NCBI GenBank assembly: GCA_028023455.1
Contig: JAQFVV010006200.1
Coordinates: 5,528,506 to 5,592,505 of the forward strand
DNA length: 64,000 nt
Direction: 5' to 3'
From: Epiperipatus broadwayi
Taxonomy: Eukaryota > Onychophora > Udeonychophora > Euonychophora > Peripatidae
Shown here: one piece after another, positions 1 through 11,924 of the stretch
Layout: the number at the start of each line of letters is the position of its first letter
Numbering within the stretch: position 1 is the first letter of the stretch
The notes under the pieces: generated by a model
What the model was told of the DNA's origin: nothing
Seen by the model: the letters and a program-made list of their open reading frames with translations, nothing else
Databases searched by the model: none
Program-made: the position numbers and the translations under genes

Positions 1-180
1 AAGTATTAATTCATTAGAAGTTATTCAGAATTGTTTACAAAAAAGAGTGTAACGAAAAATAGAAAATGTGCAATGTAAGATATGACAGTGAATGACAATG
101 AATGTTTTACTCATTGTTTACATTGTAGCTTCTAGAGATAGACAGAAGAGGTCACTTATATCAATCAATGTAGAAAGGTA

Positions 181-747
181 ATGCGGTATGCAAAAGATTT
201 GGATAAAGAATTTATATCAATATATTTGTACAAAAGATGGGATGATTGTGTTAAGAGGATTGATGAGTGTTATGGTAGTAAGGAATTGGATAAAAGAATA
301 GATTTATTAATAAAGAATATGGAGTTAGATAGAGAAATAGTATGGAGAGTAAAAAGAGTTTAAATATATATAGAAATAAACAGAATATTAGGTGCGAGTT
401 AATATATGATAATAGTAAGGAAAGTAGTTTATTATTTACGGCTAGAACGGGATCTTTAGCTACAAAAGAATATACATGTAAATGGAAAAATATGAGTGAT
501 TTATTTTGTAAATTATGTAAGGAAGGAATAGAAAATATTAATTGAATGTAAATGTTTGAAAACAGAAAGGGTACATATAATGAAGTTATGGAAGAATAAG
601 TATGAAAAAAGTGATTATACAGAAAGTGAATTATTGGTTTTTATGCTGGGTTTGAGAAAAGATAAGGGGGATTTAGATATAAAGGCTATAGAGTTGACAA
701 AGATTATGTTATGGAAATGGGATGGAGCAGAATATGGGAAAACTTAG
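181..747 (+). pseudogene. LINE ORF2 C-terminal zinc-knuckle region, frameshifted
   Basis: Three overlapping pieces in two frames (181-363, 342-545, 541-747) together read as the end of a LINE reverse transcriptase protein. The middle piece carries LFCKLCKEGIENI, the first half of a CxxC...H...C knuckle. The remaining Cys pair (ECKC) follows directly in the next frame, so a small indel near 537-545 broke the motif. The first piece is rich in Asp, Lys and Arg (ELDKRIDLLIKN). The knuckle is thought to bind nucleic acid during target-primed reverse transcription. The copy is dead. Bases 1-180 contain further pieces in shifting frames. Confidence 0.65.
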
Positions 748-837
748 AGTGGGGAATGAAAAATAAAGTGGCTAACAGGTTTATCTGGGCATAATTGCTG
801 AGATATTCTTGACGTCGTTTAAGGAGAAGCCACAGTA

Positions 838-856
838 CATCACATCACATCACATC
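838..856 (+). repeat. (CATCA)4 tail of the LINE
   Basis: Four units of CATCA follow the UTR. Such simple-repeat tails are typical of I- and RTE-like LINEs and mark the 3' boundary of the insertion. Confidence 0.7.
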
Positions 857-860
857 AAGA

Positions 861-2325
861 GAATATATGTATAATTAGTTAATTTAATAAAAAGATGAAA
901 TCAGATTTTTTGAGCTGACTGGCCAATGAAAGCTGTTGTTAATACTTAGCCTATAAAAAAAAATTGCCATTTTCTCATTTTATTGTACACCGTTTGTTAA
1001 CAGCCTCTATACAATCAATTATAAAGAGAATATATGTGTAATTAATTAATTTAATAGATAAGCTACCCTCATCAGGTCTGAGGTCTATACACACATTATT
1101 TATAAGCTAATTAAATTGGTATTAAAGGTAAATTGAAGACTTAGTAAAAAAATTCACATTAGGAAAAAAAAAGCTATTTGAATAAAGCCCCATCCCATTT
1201 CGGAGTTAATTCTGCCAGATATCCAGTTTTGATTCATTTAACTACATGAATCCCCTTTTCTCGTTATTATAACTTTATAATAAACTATTCCGAATTAAAG
1301 TAAGTAAGTTTTTATATTATTGATTCATTTTCTCAGTCTCTTTCCAATTAATTCTATTTAAAACTGTAATTTTTTTTTCAATTTATTAATTTTTTTTTGT
1401 ACCTACCTTTTTTTTTGCTATAATTAAAAAATACTTCCACTTACTTCTTTATTTATCATATCACTTAGAACCCAGCTGCTTTTTATAAAATCTTTTAAAA
1501 CAAAAAAAAAAAACACGCTATATAAAAACTATCTTATATGTGAATCAAAAAAAAATATGTAACTAATATTTCAATTGAAATATAATATTTCGCTTCTTTT
1601 TTTCTGTTGTTGATAAAAAGTGCGATTTTTTTTTTTGGGGGGGGGGATAAGAAAATCATTTGAAACGTTAGCTAAAGATTTGTTTTCTTTTGTTTTATTC
1701 TCTATTTTTCTTATATTAAATTATTTTCTTCAGTAGTTGTTTATTTAATATATGTATAAAGAGATTTAAAATTATCTTTGTTGTATATTTATATGATTAT
1801 AATTTTTTTCACAAATTTAGTCTCTTCATATATATTATTAAGCTTATACAATCTAGATCAGTGAACGAATTCAAATTTATATTGTTAATTGATTTTGAAA
1901 TCTTTTAGAGTATTTAAAATTTCTGTTTAAAAGCTGAACTCTATTTTATATAATTGTATATATGAAGATAAGAACAATTTAAAATAAGTGACTTATTTTA
2001 TATGTTTATTAAACAAACATTAAAAGTAGGCACATTATGTTTAAAATAATTTTATTTTAAAGTGGTTTGCCTTTTTAAAGGCAGAGAATGAGTCTATAAT
2101 AGTCCCATATCCACTGCTTTTAATTTAAAACCTTTTCCCAGATGCCTAAAACCAAGAATAATAGTAAACCTAAAATAATTCAATAAAAAAGCATATCCTT
2201 CTTTAAGAAAACTTGTTTAAAGCTTTGATAACATATATTCTTTATACATCTAAAGAGTATGCTGATTATGCTTTTGACCACCTTATAGTCCTAATCATAG
2301 CAATGAGAGTCCAAAAGAATAGAAC
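861..2325. other. AT-rich non-coding spacer
   Basis: No recognisable gene. It holds A and T runs, and a T-run followed directly by ten G at 1637-1646. I see no convincing terminal repeat or conserved protein fragment. Confidence 0.6.
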
Positions 2326-2332
2326 TGATGTT

Positions 2333-2776
2333 TTACAGAAGTGGTGATTTACATAAATTTGAATAACAAATCAATTTATTTAGATAAGTCATTTTTTTAG
2401 ACAGGGGTACACATAATTCTTTCTTGTTAATGGTGTTTATATTACTGGCAATATGCCAGAATCCCTTAACTTTGCATTTGTCATCATTTTTCTCGGAGCA
2501 GACAATACTGGAGGATGTAGGTTCAAATATGTGACCATGCTTCATTTCATATTCAAAAAATATGGATTTAATATCTGTATTAGTTTTGGCCTTATTGTAT
2601 TGGTATCTGTGTTGTGCAGCTCTTGTGAAGAGATTGGCCCAAGATTCCCCAAAGTAAACTGCATTGCATCTTGTATTGTTGCATGTAATTTTAGACACAA
2701 CTTAGAACACCAGATCTGGGGGCAGCATGTCTTTAATGTTGTTAATAAAGAAGTTTATTGGGGGTGCAAAGACTAA
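2333..2776 (-). pseudogene. PLE GIY-YIG endonuclease fragment
   Basis: The minus-strand piece begins KITCNNTRCNAVYFGESWAN and continues LFTRAAQHRYQYN. This matches the PLE GIY-YIG endonuclease layout: a CxxxxC pair, Tyr-Phe-Gly in place of the usual YIG, then an Arg and His on the following helix. The domain nicks target DNA for insertion. It is broken from its upstream part by a stop near 2700. The C-terminal half is AT-biased and degenerate. Confidence 0.65.
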
Positions 2777-2799
2777 CATATGTTTCTGACATATTTTAT

Positions 2800-3006
2800 T
2801 TATAAAGTGGATTGTACCCAAGATATCCAAAGTTTTTGGTCAGCTCGCATAGGTCTGTTTCTGATTTTGGCATAGAATGTGTTAACAATGTTTAAGAGTG
2901 TTGAAGATTTGTATCCAGTATCACATAAATCCTTAATGTATGTTTCAATATTAGTTTTATAGTCAGATTCAAATTTATATAGGTTGTAATATCTATGTAA
3001 AAACAC
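2800..3006 (-). pseudogene. PLE linker between RT and endonuclease
   Basis: The piece contains RYYNLYKFESDYKTNIETYI and further on a basic stretch (KIRNRPMRADQ). It sits between the RT fragment upstream and the GIY-YIG fragment downstream, where PLE proteins have a helical thumb/linker region. The same sequence recurs in opposite orientation at 4100-4210 (RNYNPCKFESNHKTNIEKQI), which proves it belongs to the repeated unit. No catalytic residues are expected here. Confidence 0.6.
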
Positions 3007-3144
3007 TTTCAGACTAACAAATTGTGAGTGATAGGTCTTAATGATTCAGGGTGTATTACACCTCACCCATAGACAGGCTTAATGATAGTCTTAGCACTGA
3101 ATATAAGTCTAGAAATTTTAATTCTTTTAGATTATTTTTATTTT

Positions 3145-3760
3145 TTATAATCCAATGTAATAAAGAGTTATGTATAAGATCATGCTGGATTTCATTAATT
3201 TGTGCCTCTGGAATACAAATAAGAACATAGTGCACATATATAATAGGCCTGGAATTTGATTAAAGTACTTATGAAGAACTTCTTTAAATTTATTTAGTGC
3301 AATACTAGATATTACATTACTCATAGGAAGGCCCATAGGCCAGCCATCTTTCATTTTAAAGTATTTACCATTAGAGATGGCTGTAATATCTTTGTGGATC
3401 CAATTCAAGATTTCAATGATAAATTTAATTTTTTGAGAATTGTACTCGGATTTTACTAGGACACCTTTAATTATTTGGATAGATTTTTTTTTCTGAGAAT
3501 GAAACCATACTGTTCTGTAATAACCAATGACATGAGTTTATATTGATTATCTATTGTTGTATTTTTAATTCTATTAAGATATTCAAATGAAGATTTAATG
3601 GTAAACTTGCCAAAACCAATATGACCAGTGAGCCATTGTTTTATGATTTTTATAGTTTTGTATGAATAAGTTCTTCTGAAGTCAATTAACCTTAGAGGAC
3701 ATTCTAATTTTATGTAATTTTATGTTAGCAAATATTCTGGATGGAAATGCAGTAGATGGA
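3145..3760 (-). pseudogene. PLE reverse transcriptase fragment
   Basis: On the minus strand the sequence reads GKFTIKSSFEYLNRIKN, then after a frame change KIKFIIEILNWIHKD, then KDGWPMGLPMSNVISSIALN. The GxPMGxPxS block corresponds to the conserved RT motif that holds the template-primer, in the form typical of Penelope enzymes. The catalytic YxDD block should follow but is replaced by degraded sequence. Stops and indels near 3145 and 3480 kill the frame. It is contiguous with the downstream linker and GIY-YIG pieces in the same orientation. Confidence 0.7.
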
Positions 3761-3927
3761 TATATTTTAAAGTATTCACATTAAGTGAATGCTTTATTAC
3801 AAAATTTTCTAAGAATTAAAGAAGTAAATTTATCTTGTTTCTTTTTAAGTTGTGAGACTCAGCCACTTTAAATTTTAAGTTATTAATTTATGTGTTTATT
3901 TTAGTGATGAAATACAGCACAGTTTTA

Positions 3928-4738
3928 TACATAACTCTTCATTACAATAGATTATACAAAATGAAGATAATCTAAAAGGATTAAAGTTTCTGGACTGAAG
4001 GCTGCAATGGTGATTAAGCCTGTCCATGTGTGAGGTGTAATACATCCTGAATCATTAACATCTACTACTCATAAATTTGTTGGTCTCAAAGCATTTTTAC
4101 TAAGAAATTATAACCCATGCAAATTTGAATCGAACCATAAAACTAATATTGAAAAACAGATTAAAGATCTTCAGTGCTCAATCACAGAGTTAAAATATTC
4201 TACACCAAAATCAGGAATAGAATTATATTAGCCGATCAAAAATATTGAATATCTTTATCCTACATACTAGGTGCAACCCACAATATAATTAAAATATATG
4301 TGTTAACATATAATATTAGTCTTTGGACCTCATCCTGCCCTGAACCACTTGATTAATCACACTAAAGACAAGATGCTCTCAAACCTGCTGTCCCCAAGTT
4401 GTGTATAAAATTATATGTGACAACACAAACTGCAATGCAGTTTGTTTTGGGGAACGTCAGATCAACCTCTTCACAAGAGTTGCACAACACAGATAATAAT
4501 ACAATAGAGCCCAAACTAATACAGATATTAAATCCAACTTTTTTGAATATGAAACCAAGTATGGTCACATATTTGAACTTACATTCACCAGCATTGTCTA
4601 CTCTGAGAGAAATGGTGCTTAACACAAAGATAAGGAGGCCTAGAATATTGCCAATAATATAAATGTCATTCCCCTGTCTAAAAAATGCCTCATCTAAATA
4701 AATTGATTTGTTATTCAAATTTATATAAATCACCACTT
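3928..4738 (+). pseudogene. Inverted second copy of the PLE 3' region
   Basis: On the plus strand it reads HPESLTSTTHKFVGLK, the linker (LLRNYNPCKFESN), and later the endonuclease start with CDNTNC-like codons around 4410-4440. It is the mirror of 2333-3178 and more decayed. Frameshifts and stops occur throughout. Confidence 0.6.
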
Positions 4739-4893
4739 TTGTAAACCACCATTTCTATAAAGCTCACAATTCTATTGGGCAGTCATTGCTATGATTATGA
4801 TTACCAGTTAGTAGAAAGTATGTTCAGCATACTATTTAGATATGTAACATCTAAAATACAAGGAATAAATCCTTTATGTTGCTTTTGCAAATT

Positions 4894-4929
4894 AAAAATA
4901 AATCTTAGATATAATAAAATATCTTTATC

Positions 4930-4963
<34 letters not shown>

Positions 4964-5348
4964 GACAATATCTGTAATATGGTCATATAATCATAACACA
5001 TAAAAATAACATATAAAAGCTTTTCAAAAAAATTTTAAATTTTTGCCCTTTTCAATATGTTAATTACAAAAATAACCTTTATTGCATACATAGTGACATC
5101 TAACGGCTCTATAATTATAGGCTTGTGTTAATTTTATATAGAGCTGTTAGATGTCACTATGTATGCAATATAGGTTATTTTTGCAATTAAGACATATTGA
5201 AAAGGGCAAAAATTTAAAATTTGCCGGAAAGAGCTTTTATATGTTATTTTTATGTGTTATGATTATATGACTATATTACAGATATTGTCATATATATATA
5301 TATTGTTGTTAGCTAAAGATATTTTATTATATCTAAGATTTATTTTTT
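4894..5348. repeat. Large near-perfect palindrome (foldback element)
   Basis: Arms of roughly 215 bases (4894-5113 and 5137-5348) are inverted copies with few differences. The loop of about 23 bases lies at 5114-5136. Each arm includes a (TA)n tract, longer on the left. There is no coding sequence. The high arm identity implies a recent origin or active arm homogenisation. This could be a MITE/foldback transposon. Confidence 0.85.
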
Positions 5349-5929
5349 ATTTAGATATGTCTAGCGTATATGTTTTCAAATCATTAAACAAGCTGAATTA
5401 CATTGTTGTTGTTTTTTTAAAAAAAGTTAAAATCTCTTAGAATAAACCATGTATAATATATGTTTTTATGAAATACAACATTTGGAGAGATAAATTTTCA
5501 AATTGATAGCTACATATGTGCAAAACCCTTAATAATAATGTAGAGAATCCTAAGATAAAAAATAAATTCAATTTTCATCTCATTGCCTACGATTCCTTAT
5601 ATAAGCATATAGATCAAACAGTTATAACTATAAGAGTGAATTTTGAATCAGTCAAGCTGTTTTTGTACTATATATATTATAACTAAACCATTGAGGTTGA
5701 AAGGAGATTGCTCAGTTGAGAAAAGTGTGTTCAAGTGCATTTACAGTCAAGCTCAACTCTTGTTAACATAAAATTATATCTATTTTATCCATTTTAAAAC
5801 AACAACAATAATTATTCTATAATCTACAGGGTAATATATCAATAATCATGATGATAATATTCCAGAATGCTTATATAGATCTTATTAGCATAATCTTTAG
5901 GTATTTTTATATGAACACCAAATGCACAC
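5349..5929. other. AT-rich spacer
   Basis: No gene or clear repeat is seen between the palindrome and the family B element. Confidence 0.5.
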
Positions 5930-6645
5930 AGAAGCTAAACTCTCCATACATTAGTGCCACTCAATGCAAGCCAGAGTAATCACTGGATGCAAGATGGTTT
6001 GTGCATAAAATCTCTATCTAGTGCCTACTCATCCAATATCCCCAGACTAGTTTTTAGATTATTTCTAGCTAGTTTCTTGCATCCATTGATTGTACTGAGT
6101 GGCACTAATGTATGGAGAGTTTAGCTTTTGTGTAAGTAGCTTGTTGAATGCATAAAGAATGTTTATCATATGATGTTTAGTGGTTTAACACCAATCCTGC
6201 CCAATAGCATTTTGGTGACTGTGGTTATTAAAGAACCAAAGACACCAAAATGTATGAATGCTGAACTGAGTTCAAATCTATACAACTATACAAGCTTATG
6301 ATCTTGAATTGAAAACATTGTGTTTTTGTTTCAGACTCAAAGCTTTATAGTTAGGTAATAAAGTAAAAGGTGGCTGCTGGAGTGTTGCATTACATCCTAA
6401 GATCTAGGTGAGGTCCTCTCAGATCCAAGGCTTCTCAGTGATGAAAGCCATAAGCTAGAAACTAGTCTGGGGATATTGGATAAGTAGGCACTAGATAGAG
6501 ATTTTATGCACAAACCTTCTTGCATCCATTAATCACTCTGGCTTGTACTGAGTGGTGCTAACATATGGAGACTTTAGCCTCTCTGTTACCAGCTTGTGTA
6601 AGCATAAAGAATGACCATGTGATATTCAATGATTTTACACCAAAT
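5930..6645. mobile_element. Family B hammerhead-bearing palindromic repeat, copy I
   Basis: It starts with the family B end (TAAACTCTCCATACATTAG) in minus orientation and finishes with the same end in plus orientation (6530-6640). An internal segment (6190-6360) is shared with the copies at 19.6 and 48.6 kb. A second, truncated plus-oriented end sits at 6085-6195, so this copy was rearranged or hit twice. The left ribozyme is deleted (5990-6075 keeps only flanking sequence). The right one is at 6429-6478. Confidence 0.75.
6429..6478 (+). ncRNA. Hammerhead ribozyme, family B, core-mutated
   Basis: The sequence has GTGATGA (6438-6444) where CTGATGA is required, a small hairpin AGC/GCT, GAAA, and the CTAGTC cleavage region. 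The C3-to-G change should abolish cleavage. Confidence 0.55.
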
Positions 6646-7372
6646 GTATTTAATGTGTATGGTAGATAAAATATTATTCTAATATAAATGAATGTTTATC
6701 TGTTTAAGGCTAGCAAATTAATTCTCTTCTTCTCAGATTAGATATAATTTAAATCAATTAATTATCTCAGGATTCTTACTAAATTATAAATGATAATTTC
6801 TAAGAAAATTAGTACTCTTATAAACCTTTAAAACATTCCGTCCTTGATATGATTAAGATATCAAAGGGATTTTGTTGTAACTATCATATCTCAATAAATG
6901 ATATTATTCTAAAATGGAAGACGGAAAATAGGAATGGTGTAAATAAATTAAGTAAAGAAAATTAACCAAACTGTATTAAAGTCTGTAGATGATGATGATG
7001 ACTTCAATTAACAATAAATAACCGTGTAATCAATAGTAATAATTAATTTATTAATCATAAAACAAATATTCAATAACAAACGTAATTATAACAATAGAAG
7101 TTTTCTAAACATTTCCAAATAATACTGCGCTCTTCTGCTCTTCTAATTACTCAATATTTTAATATTGGGTTATAACTATCTGTGTTATCAAAAAAGTGAT
7201 GCAAACAAAGCACTATTTGAAAAAGCTGTACAATATTCATTCAAGGGATGAACACTAATTGCAAATGGGCCTAGGAATGTTTTATTGCATTCTTTAATGT
7301 ACTGTTAATAATAAAGATTAGAAAGACAACAATCTCTAGTCTAAGCATCAGCCAGATTGCTTAACCCTTTTA
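6646..7372. other. AT-rich spacer
   Basis: No gene seen. It contains a short (GAT)n run near 6988-7000. Confidence 0.5.
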
Positions 7373-7461
7373 GTAATATATATTAAGGCTACAACCTTAA
7401 AATTATGCGTCTGAAAAAACGACAGTAGGGACCTCTGCAAATCTTTAACACAAGATTTATT
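7373..7461 (+). repeat. Family D repeat end
   Basis: Shares with 31931-32021 the blocks AAGGCTACAACCTTA, GCGTCTGAAAAA, GTAGGGACCTCT and CACAAG. It is one diverged end of the family D element. Confidence 0.65.
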
Positions 7462-10075
7462 TAATTTACTCAGGCATAGTATGATTGTTATTAAAATAGA
7501 TAAATTAATAAATATGACAGTCATGGGTTGAGTGGCATGACTTATTATGATTTATAGCAAGTAGCATCTAAACTTCACTTATCTTGTTAGGAGTGTGCCT
7601 TCACTGACTAATAATGGATACAAGTATCGACCACCATGAGAGTATTTTACTATACTGCATGGGATTTTTTAGATCATATGAACATTTCCTGGGTAAATGG
7701 AAGGGCAATCTTTTATGGTTTGTTTCTTTCATTGACTAAAAAATATTTGGGCTGCAGAGGATAAGAAGTCGCTTCCAAGGATCAATAGAATAACTAACAT
7801 ATTAATATTAATAGGCTATTACAGCTTATGCATTAATTTACAGCTTAGCACAATATATCTCCAATGTCAATAATGTAACAAACACACATTTACACCAACT
7901 GCACCTTTGTTATACCAGTATTTTTATAAGAACTTTATTTAAATTGTACTAAGAATATTTAAAATATTCAAACAAACCAATAATAAAATTAACTATAGAA
8001 TTTCTGTAAAATGGATAATCCACAATCTTGAATAAATGTTCCAAAATTTATTCATGGGCTTTTTTAAAATATTAATCATATCTTAATATCACTAGAGTTG
8101 TACTAACTATAAATTTACGAATATACAAGTAACACTTAATCCAGGTGGTATTTTGTATTCCTTCAAAGGTTGAGATTTATAATCAAAATCCAACAATGTG
8201 TAATTGCTAAAAACTTTGAACAAATCACAATTATTATATGTATTCCAATAGATGTAGTCATAATAATTTATCCATTTATAAATATTGACTTTCATGATTT
8301 GTAGTATATTGATCGTTTTACAAAAGATGGAAAGCTAATCAATTTAAATCTGTAATCTTTGGCTGAAAATATACTCATGATACCATTCAGCTTAAAATAA
8401 AGATTTTAATCTACTGGTTGTAGCAATATATGATGTCAAGGGTGTAGATAAGATTTTGCACTTATGACAGAGAAATTTCAATAATTTATAGATTGAGTAA
8501 TTTGATGGATGTAGCTATGTAGTTCAAATCGCTCAATAGATTTTGAGACCAAGTAAAATAATAATAAGTAATGCTCCATCTCTAATTTGAATTAACTAGA
8601 CTTTCTTGTAATTCTTATAAATGCATATTGACACAATGTGATAATCCATGAGTTTCTATGATGATTGTAATATTCAAGGTAGATAGTCAGTCAATATCAT
8701 TTTCAGTGAGTTATTTTAATTTTAAAGAAAAGACAAATAGATCATGGAAATGATCTTACATACAGTTGAATTCCATAAGTAATTTCAAAATTTCAATTAA
8801 TTACTCAAAGTATTAAATTTTGCTCCCTTTTAAAATAGTATTCAATGATCAAAGCTGTTAATGTTTTAATTTCTCCATTTAGGTCAATGAGAAAAAACAT
8901 TTCACTGAACTAGGCAAAATGTCTTACAGATTTCTCTACTCCTCAATGTTAAAGAAAATTAACAAAGTGGCTAAATTTAGGTTTAAATTTGGTAGATCCT
9001 TAGTACATTAATTTTAAGTAAAGACTACTCAAATTTTATGGGTGGTTATTACTACCTTGTGGTCTTTGATATCATCAACTATCACCCACAATACCTTGCT
9101 TTTCAAGTTTGTATAGGAAAAATCTGTTCAATTGCTATGGTAACTATTGGAAGCAGGCAAGTTTCAAAAGTTTGATTAGTTTTAAAATGTCAAATTTCAA
9201 GACAAAATAGTAAAATGAAAATTTAAAATATTATATTTTAATATTAAATACCAAAATACATTAATTATTCACAAATAAAATACACAATTGTTGATTTTGC
9301 AAAATAAATGGTTTATAACATTAGAATATCAAATAAAATATATATTTAAAAAAAACAATTTAGTTAGTTAAATAGTAATAATAAATTCAATTCAAATATT
9401 CTACTCTTTGAATTGATTATGTTTGAAGATATAATTTTCATGCACACAGATCCATACCTATTTAAACATAATGTCAACATTCTGCTAAATGTAGTACTGA
9501 TTGTCTAACTCTCATATTACATTATTTTATTATTCTTGCAGTTAAACTTATACATATTTTATCCTGTGTATTTTCCTTCTAATATTAGTTTTAAACATGC
9601 TTTTGTACAGTCTAAAAAAAATAAAAAAATAGTTGCCTTTAAAAAAGGGAAAACAAATTTTGTATGTGAAGATATCTTGGATAATTTTATCCAATATATT
9701 GTGGTATAGTATTGAAAACGATATCTGAATGTCTGATTTTATTATTGACCATAATGAGAATGATAATAGAGATTGATATAGTTCATTTTATAAGAAATGA
9801 AAGCCAATTAAAATTTTTACAGATAAAGGTTGTGCCCATTAATTTAGATCCTAAAATATAAGGTTTCAATATATATATATTTACTTAATTTAAACCTTTA
9901 TATACTACTAATGGATATTTTTTTTGAACAATAGTTAAATTTTAAGTCATCAATATGGTAATAATATATTTAAATAATAACTAATATTTTTATACTGAAG
10001 TATTTTCAATTATATGACAGTGTCTTTATCAACTAAATTTATTCAGAAAGAAAAGTTACTATTATTTCTTCCAAT
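7462..10075. other. Long AT-rich spacer
   Basis: No recognisable gene, RNA or repeat family. The short open frames in it are AT-biased and look like chance. Confidence 0.5.
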
Positions 10076-10168
10076 GCGTAAGCTTGTGGTTAAGACCTGT
10101 AAAGGTCTCTACTTTCGCATTTTCAACCGACATCCTTTAAGTTTATTGCCTAAGTAAATATTATTTAT
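10076..10168 (-). repeat. Family D repeat end
   Basis: Reverse-oriented family D end: GCGTAAGCTTGTGGTTAAGA, CCTGTAAAGGTC and a terminal CTAAGTAAATATTA match the 31.9 kb element. Confidence 0.65.
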
Positions 10169-11140
10169 CATAGAATCTCAAGATCTATTTATAAGAATTG
10201 TTTTCTTAAATTTTTTGTGGTTTCTTTCTTTATGTAGTACTATAATATTATTTAAACCAAAATTAAATTTGTAAATTACAGAAGTAGTAATTAAATAATT
10301 TATTTATTGTTGTTTGCATAAAGTATCTGATTTTGTTTTAATCATCATCCTTGACTTTTTGCATTTATATGTAGCTTGTTCTTTAGATGCAGCATTTTTA
10401 GAATTATTGATTAATTTATATTAAATAGAACACATACATTGTCAAATATTTTTGTTTTGATTTGATAAATTCACATTGATTATTATTAAATAGAAAAGTC
10501 ATCGGTATCCATTTTCTAGTATTATAATTTTCATTTATGTTATAGAATTTCACAATTATTTTTTAAAGTATATTGAATTTACCTTCTATTATATATAATG
10601 TTTATAAAGGTTTTGAAAGAAATCTATATTTTGTATTTTATCGCTTTTATAACTACATATCTTACAACAATAAAAGTGGTAAAATATAAAATTATTTTCT
10701 CAAGAACTTAGACGTTTTAAATAAATTTAATAAGAAATTCTATAATTTAAATAAAATCAATAATAAAAAAAATGAATATTCTGTTTTTTTAATAATAATC
10801 AATTTAAATTTTAAAAAAATATTTGATGAAATATAAATACGGATAATGTTTCATCTTACGTTTAATCAACAATAATTAGTCATAAGTGATTTGAGATGTT
10901 GAATCGAAAAAATTATTAATGGATAAACATAAAGAAAACTACATATATATATATTTATTTAATAACTGCTTCAATTTTCTTTTACCATGAAAAATCTTGC
11001 AACTTTGAATTTAATTTTGGTTTTAAATAATATATGAATAAAGAAATTTTTAAAAAAATCAATGGTTAAAAATTTAATTTTTATAAATGGATTTCAAGAC
11101 TATACAATAAGTACGCAGTGTGCTAACACAAAAGTGCACA
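10169..11140. other. AT-rich spacer
   Basis: No gene or repeat recognised. Confidence 0.5.
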
Positions 11141-11144
11141 GTCA

Positions 11145-11232
11145 AGCGTTGGTGGTCGAGAGGTCAGCAGAACAGCCTTAGGGTTAGCGGGTTCGCGTCC
11201 CGGCCGATGCTATGACACATGAAAAAAAAAAC
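11145..11232 (+). repeat. tRNA-related sequence, probably a SINE head
   Basis: The block has a B-box-like GGGTTCGCGTCC and an A-box-like TGGTGGTCGAGAGG about 40 bases upstream. AGCGTTG and CGATGCT can pair as a 7-bp acceptor stem with wobbles. The T stem is imperfect, and an A-run follows within 20 bases. The GC-rich block stands out sharply from its AT-rich surroundings. A tRNA-derived SINE or a tRNA pseudogene (Leu/Ser-like D arm) fits better than a working tRNA. Confidence 0.45.
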
Positions 11233-11391
11233 AATTTTTTTTTCGAAACAAAACGTGTTTTGAAACACACACCGTATTATTTTTCTGTTTTCTGCTGGAA
11301 TAAGTTTAGCTGATACTGATTACAACTTAAGTAATCTGAAAATATTTCTGTATAAAAATATTATTCATGAATTTAAAAGATGTTTAAGCAC

Positions 11392-11477
11392 TAGATCCGT
11401 GAGTGCCAGAGTCTAACCTGGAATTACCTGATCCCAAGTTCGATGCTCTCCTACTGTACCAAACCAGGCAGGGCATT
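11392..11477 (-). repeat. tRNA-derived SINE head
   Basis: On the minus strand: TGGTTTGGTACAGTAGGAG (A-box type), then about 40 bases on GGTTAGACTCTGG (degenerate B box). The same head recurs at 21485-21655 with TGGCTTAGTACAGTGGTAGG. Confidence 0.5.
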
Positions 11478-11924
11478 AATACATATATATGCAATATACT
11501 TATGTTTGATGGAATTAAATTTAAAATTTATACACATTAAGACATCAACAAAAATAATTAGCAAAAAAAAAAGGACTAATTTATGATCAAGACTATGGAA
11601 TGATACACACTTTTTCTCTCATAATAACAAAATTTACCTGCCTTCTTCATTCTTTTCATGATGAAAATTAACAATGAAATGTGCAAGATACAATGCCTAT
11701 GTGATGAATAAAGGAAAATAAATACAGACAGTCCTTGACTTTCATACATTCTACTTTCATACTATTTATGAGGGATAGTATGTTACAGACTTTTTATCAA
11801 GAAAAGAAAAATAAGAGGGTACTTACAGATTAACCTGGGCACCAAGATTGATTATGATGATTCCAAACAATAAAATTCATTATATATATATATATCATAT
11901 TAATGCAATAATTATATATATTTT

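Larger units (their letters stand above)
1..860 (+). mobile_element. 3' end of a non-LTR retrotransposon (LINE)
   Basis: The fragment runs from the window edge to a short (CATCA)n tail. Three consecutive reading-frame pieces encode the C-terminal end of a LINE ORF2, including a Cys-x2-Cys zinc-binding motif. A roughly 100-base 3' UTR follows, rich in GC compared with the surroundings, and ends in the repeat tail. A coding C-terminus, then a short UTR, then a simple repeat is the usual 3' layout of a target-primed retrotransposon. The exact clade (I, Jockey, Nimb or another) cannot be fixed without the RT core, which lies outside the window. Confidence 0.7.
2333..4738. mobile_element. Penelope-like element remnant with inverted arms
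   Basis: The left arm (about 2333-3178) carries PLE coding sequence on the minus strand. The right arm (about 3928-4738) carries the same sequence on the plus strand. The match continues to the outer ends: the run around 2340-2400 is the reverse complement of 4670-4735. The loop (3179-3927) keeps RT sequence in the minus orientation only. Partial inverted duplication is a known habit of PLE insertions. Both arms are frameshifted and cannot code for an enzyme. Confidence 0.75.

Noticed and set aside
2453-2776. Plus-strand 107-codon frame as a membrane protein
   Set aside because: It is antisense to the PLE endonuclease, and its mirror recurs on the minus strand at 4362-4736.
4939-4962. CRISPR-like or satellite array at (TA)n
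   Set aside because: It is a plain dinucleotide tract within a palindrome arm; no spaced direct repeats.
11145-11232. A functional tRNA gene
   Set aside because: The T stem is imperfect and the D arm and anticodon region do not fold well; the A-run after it fits a SINE.
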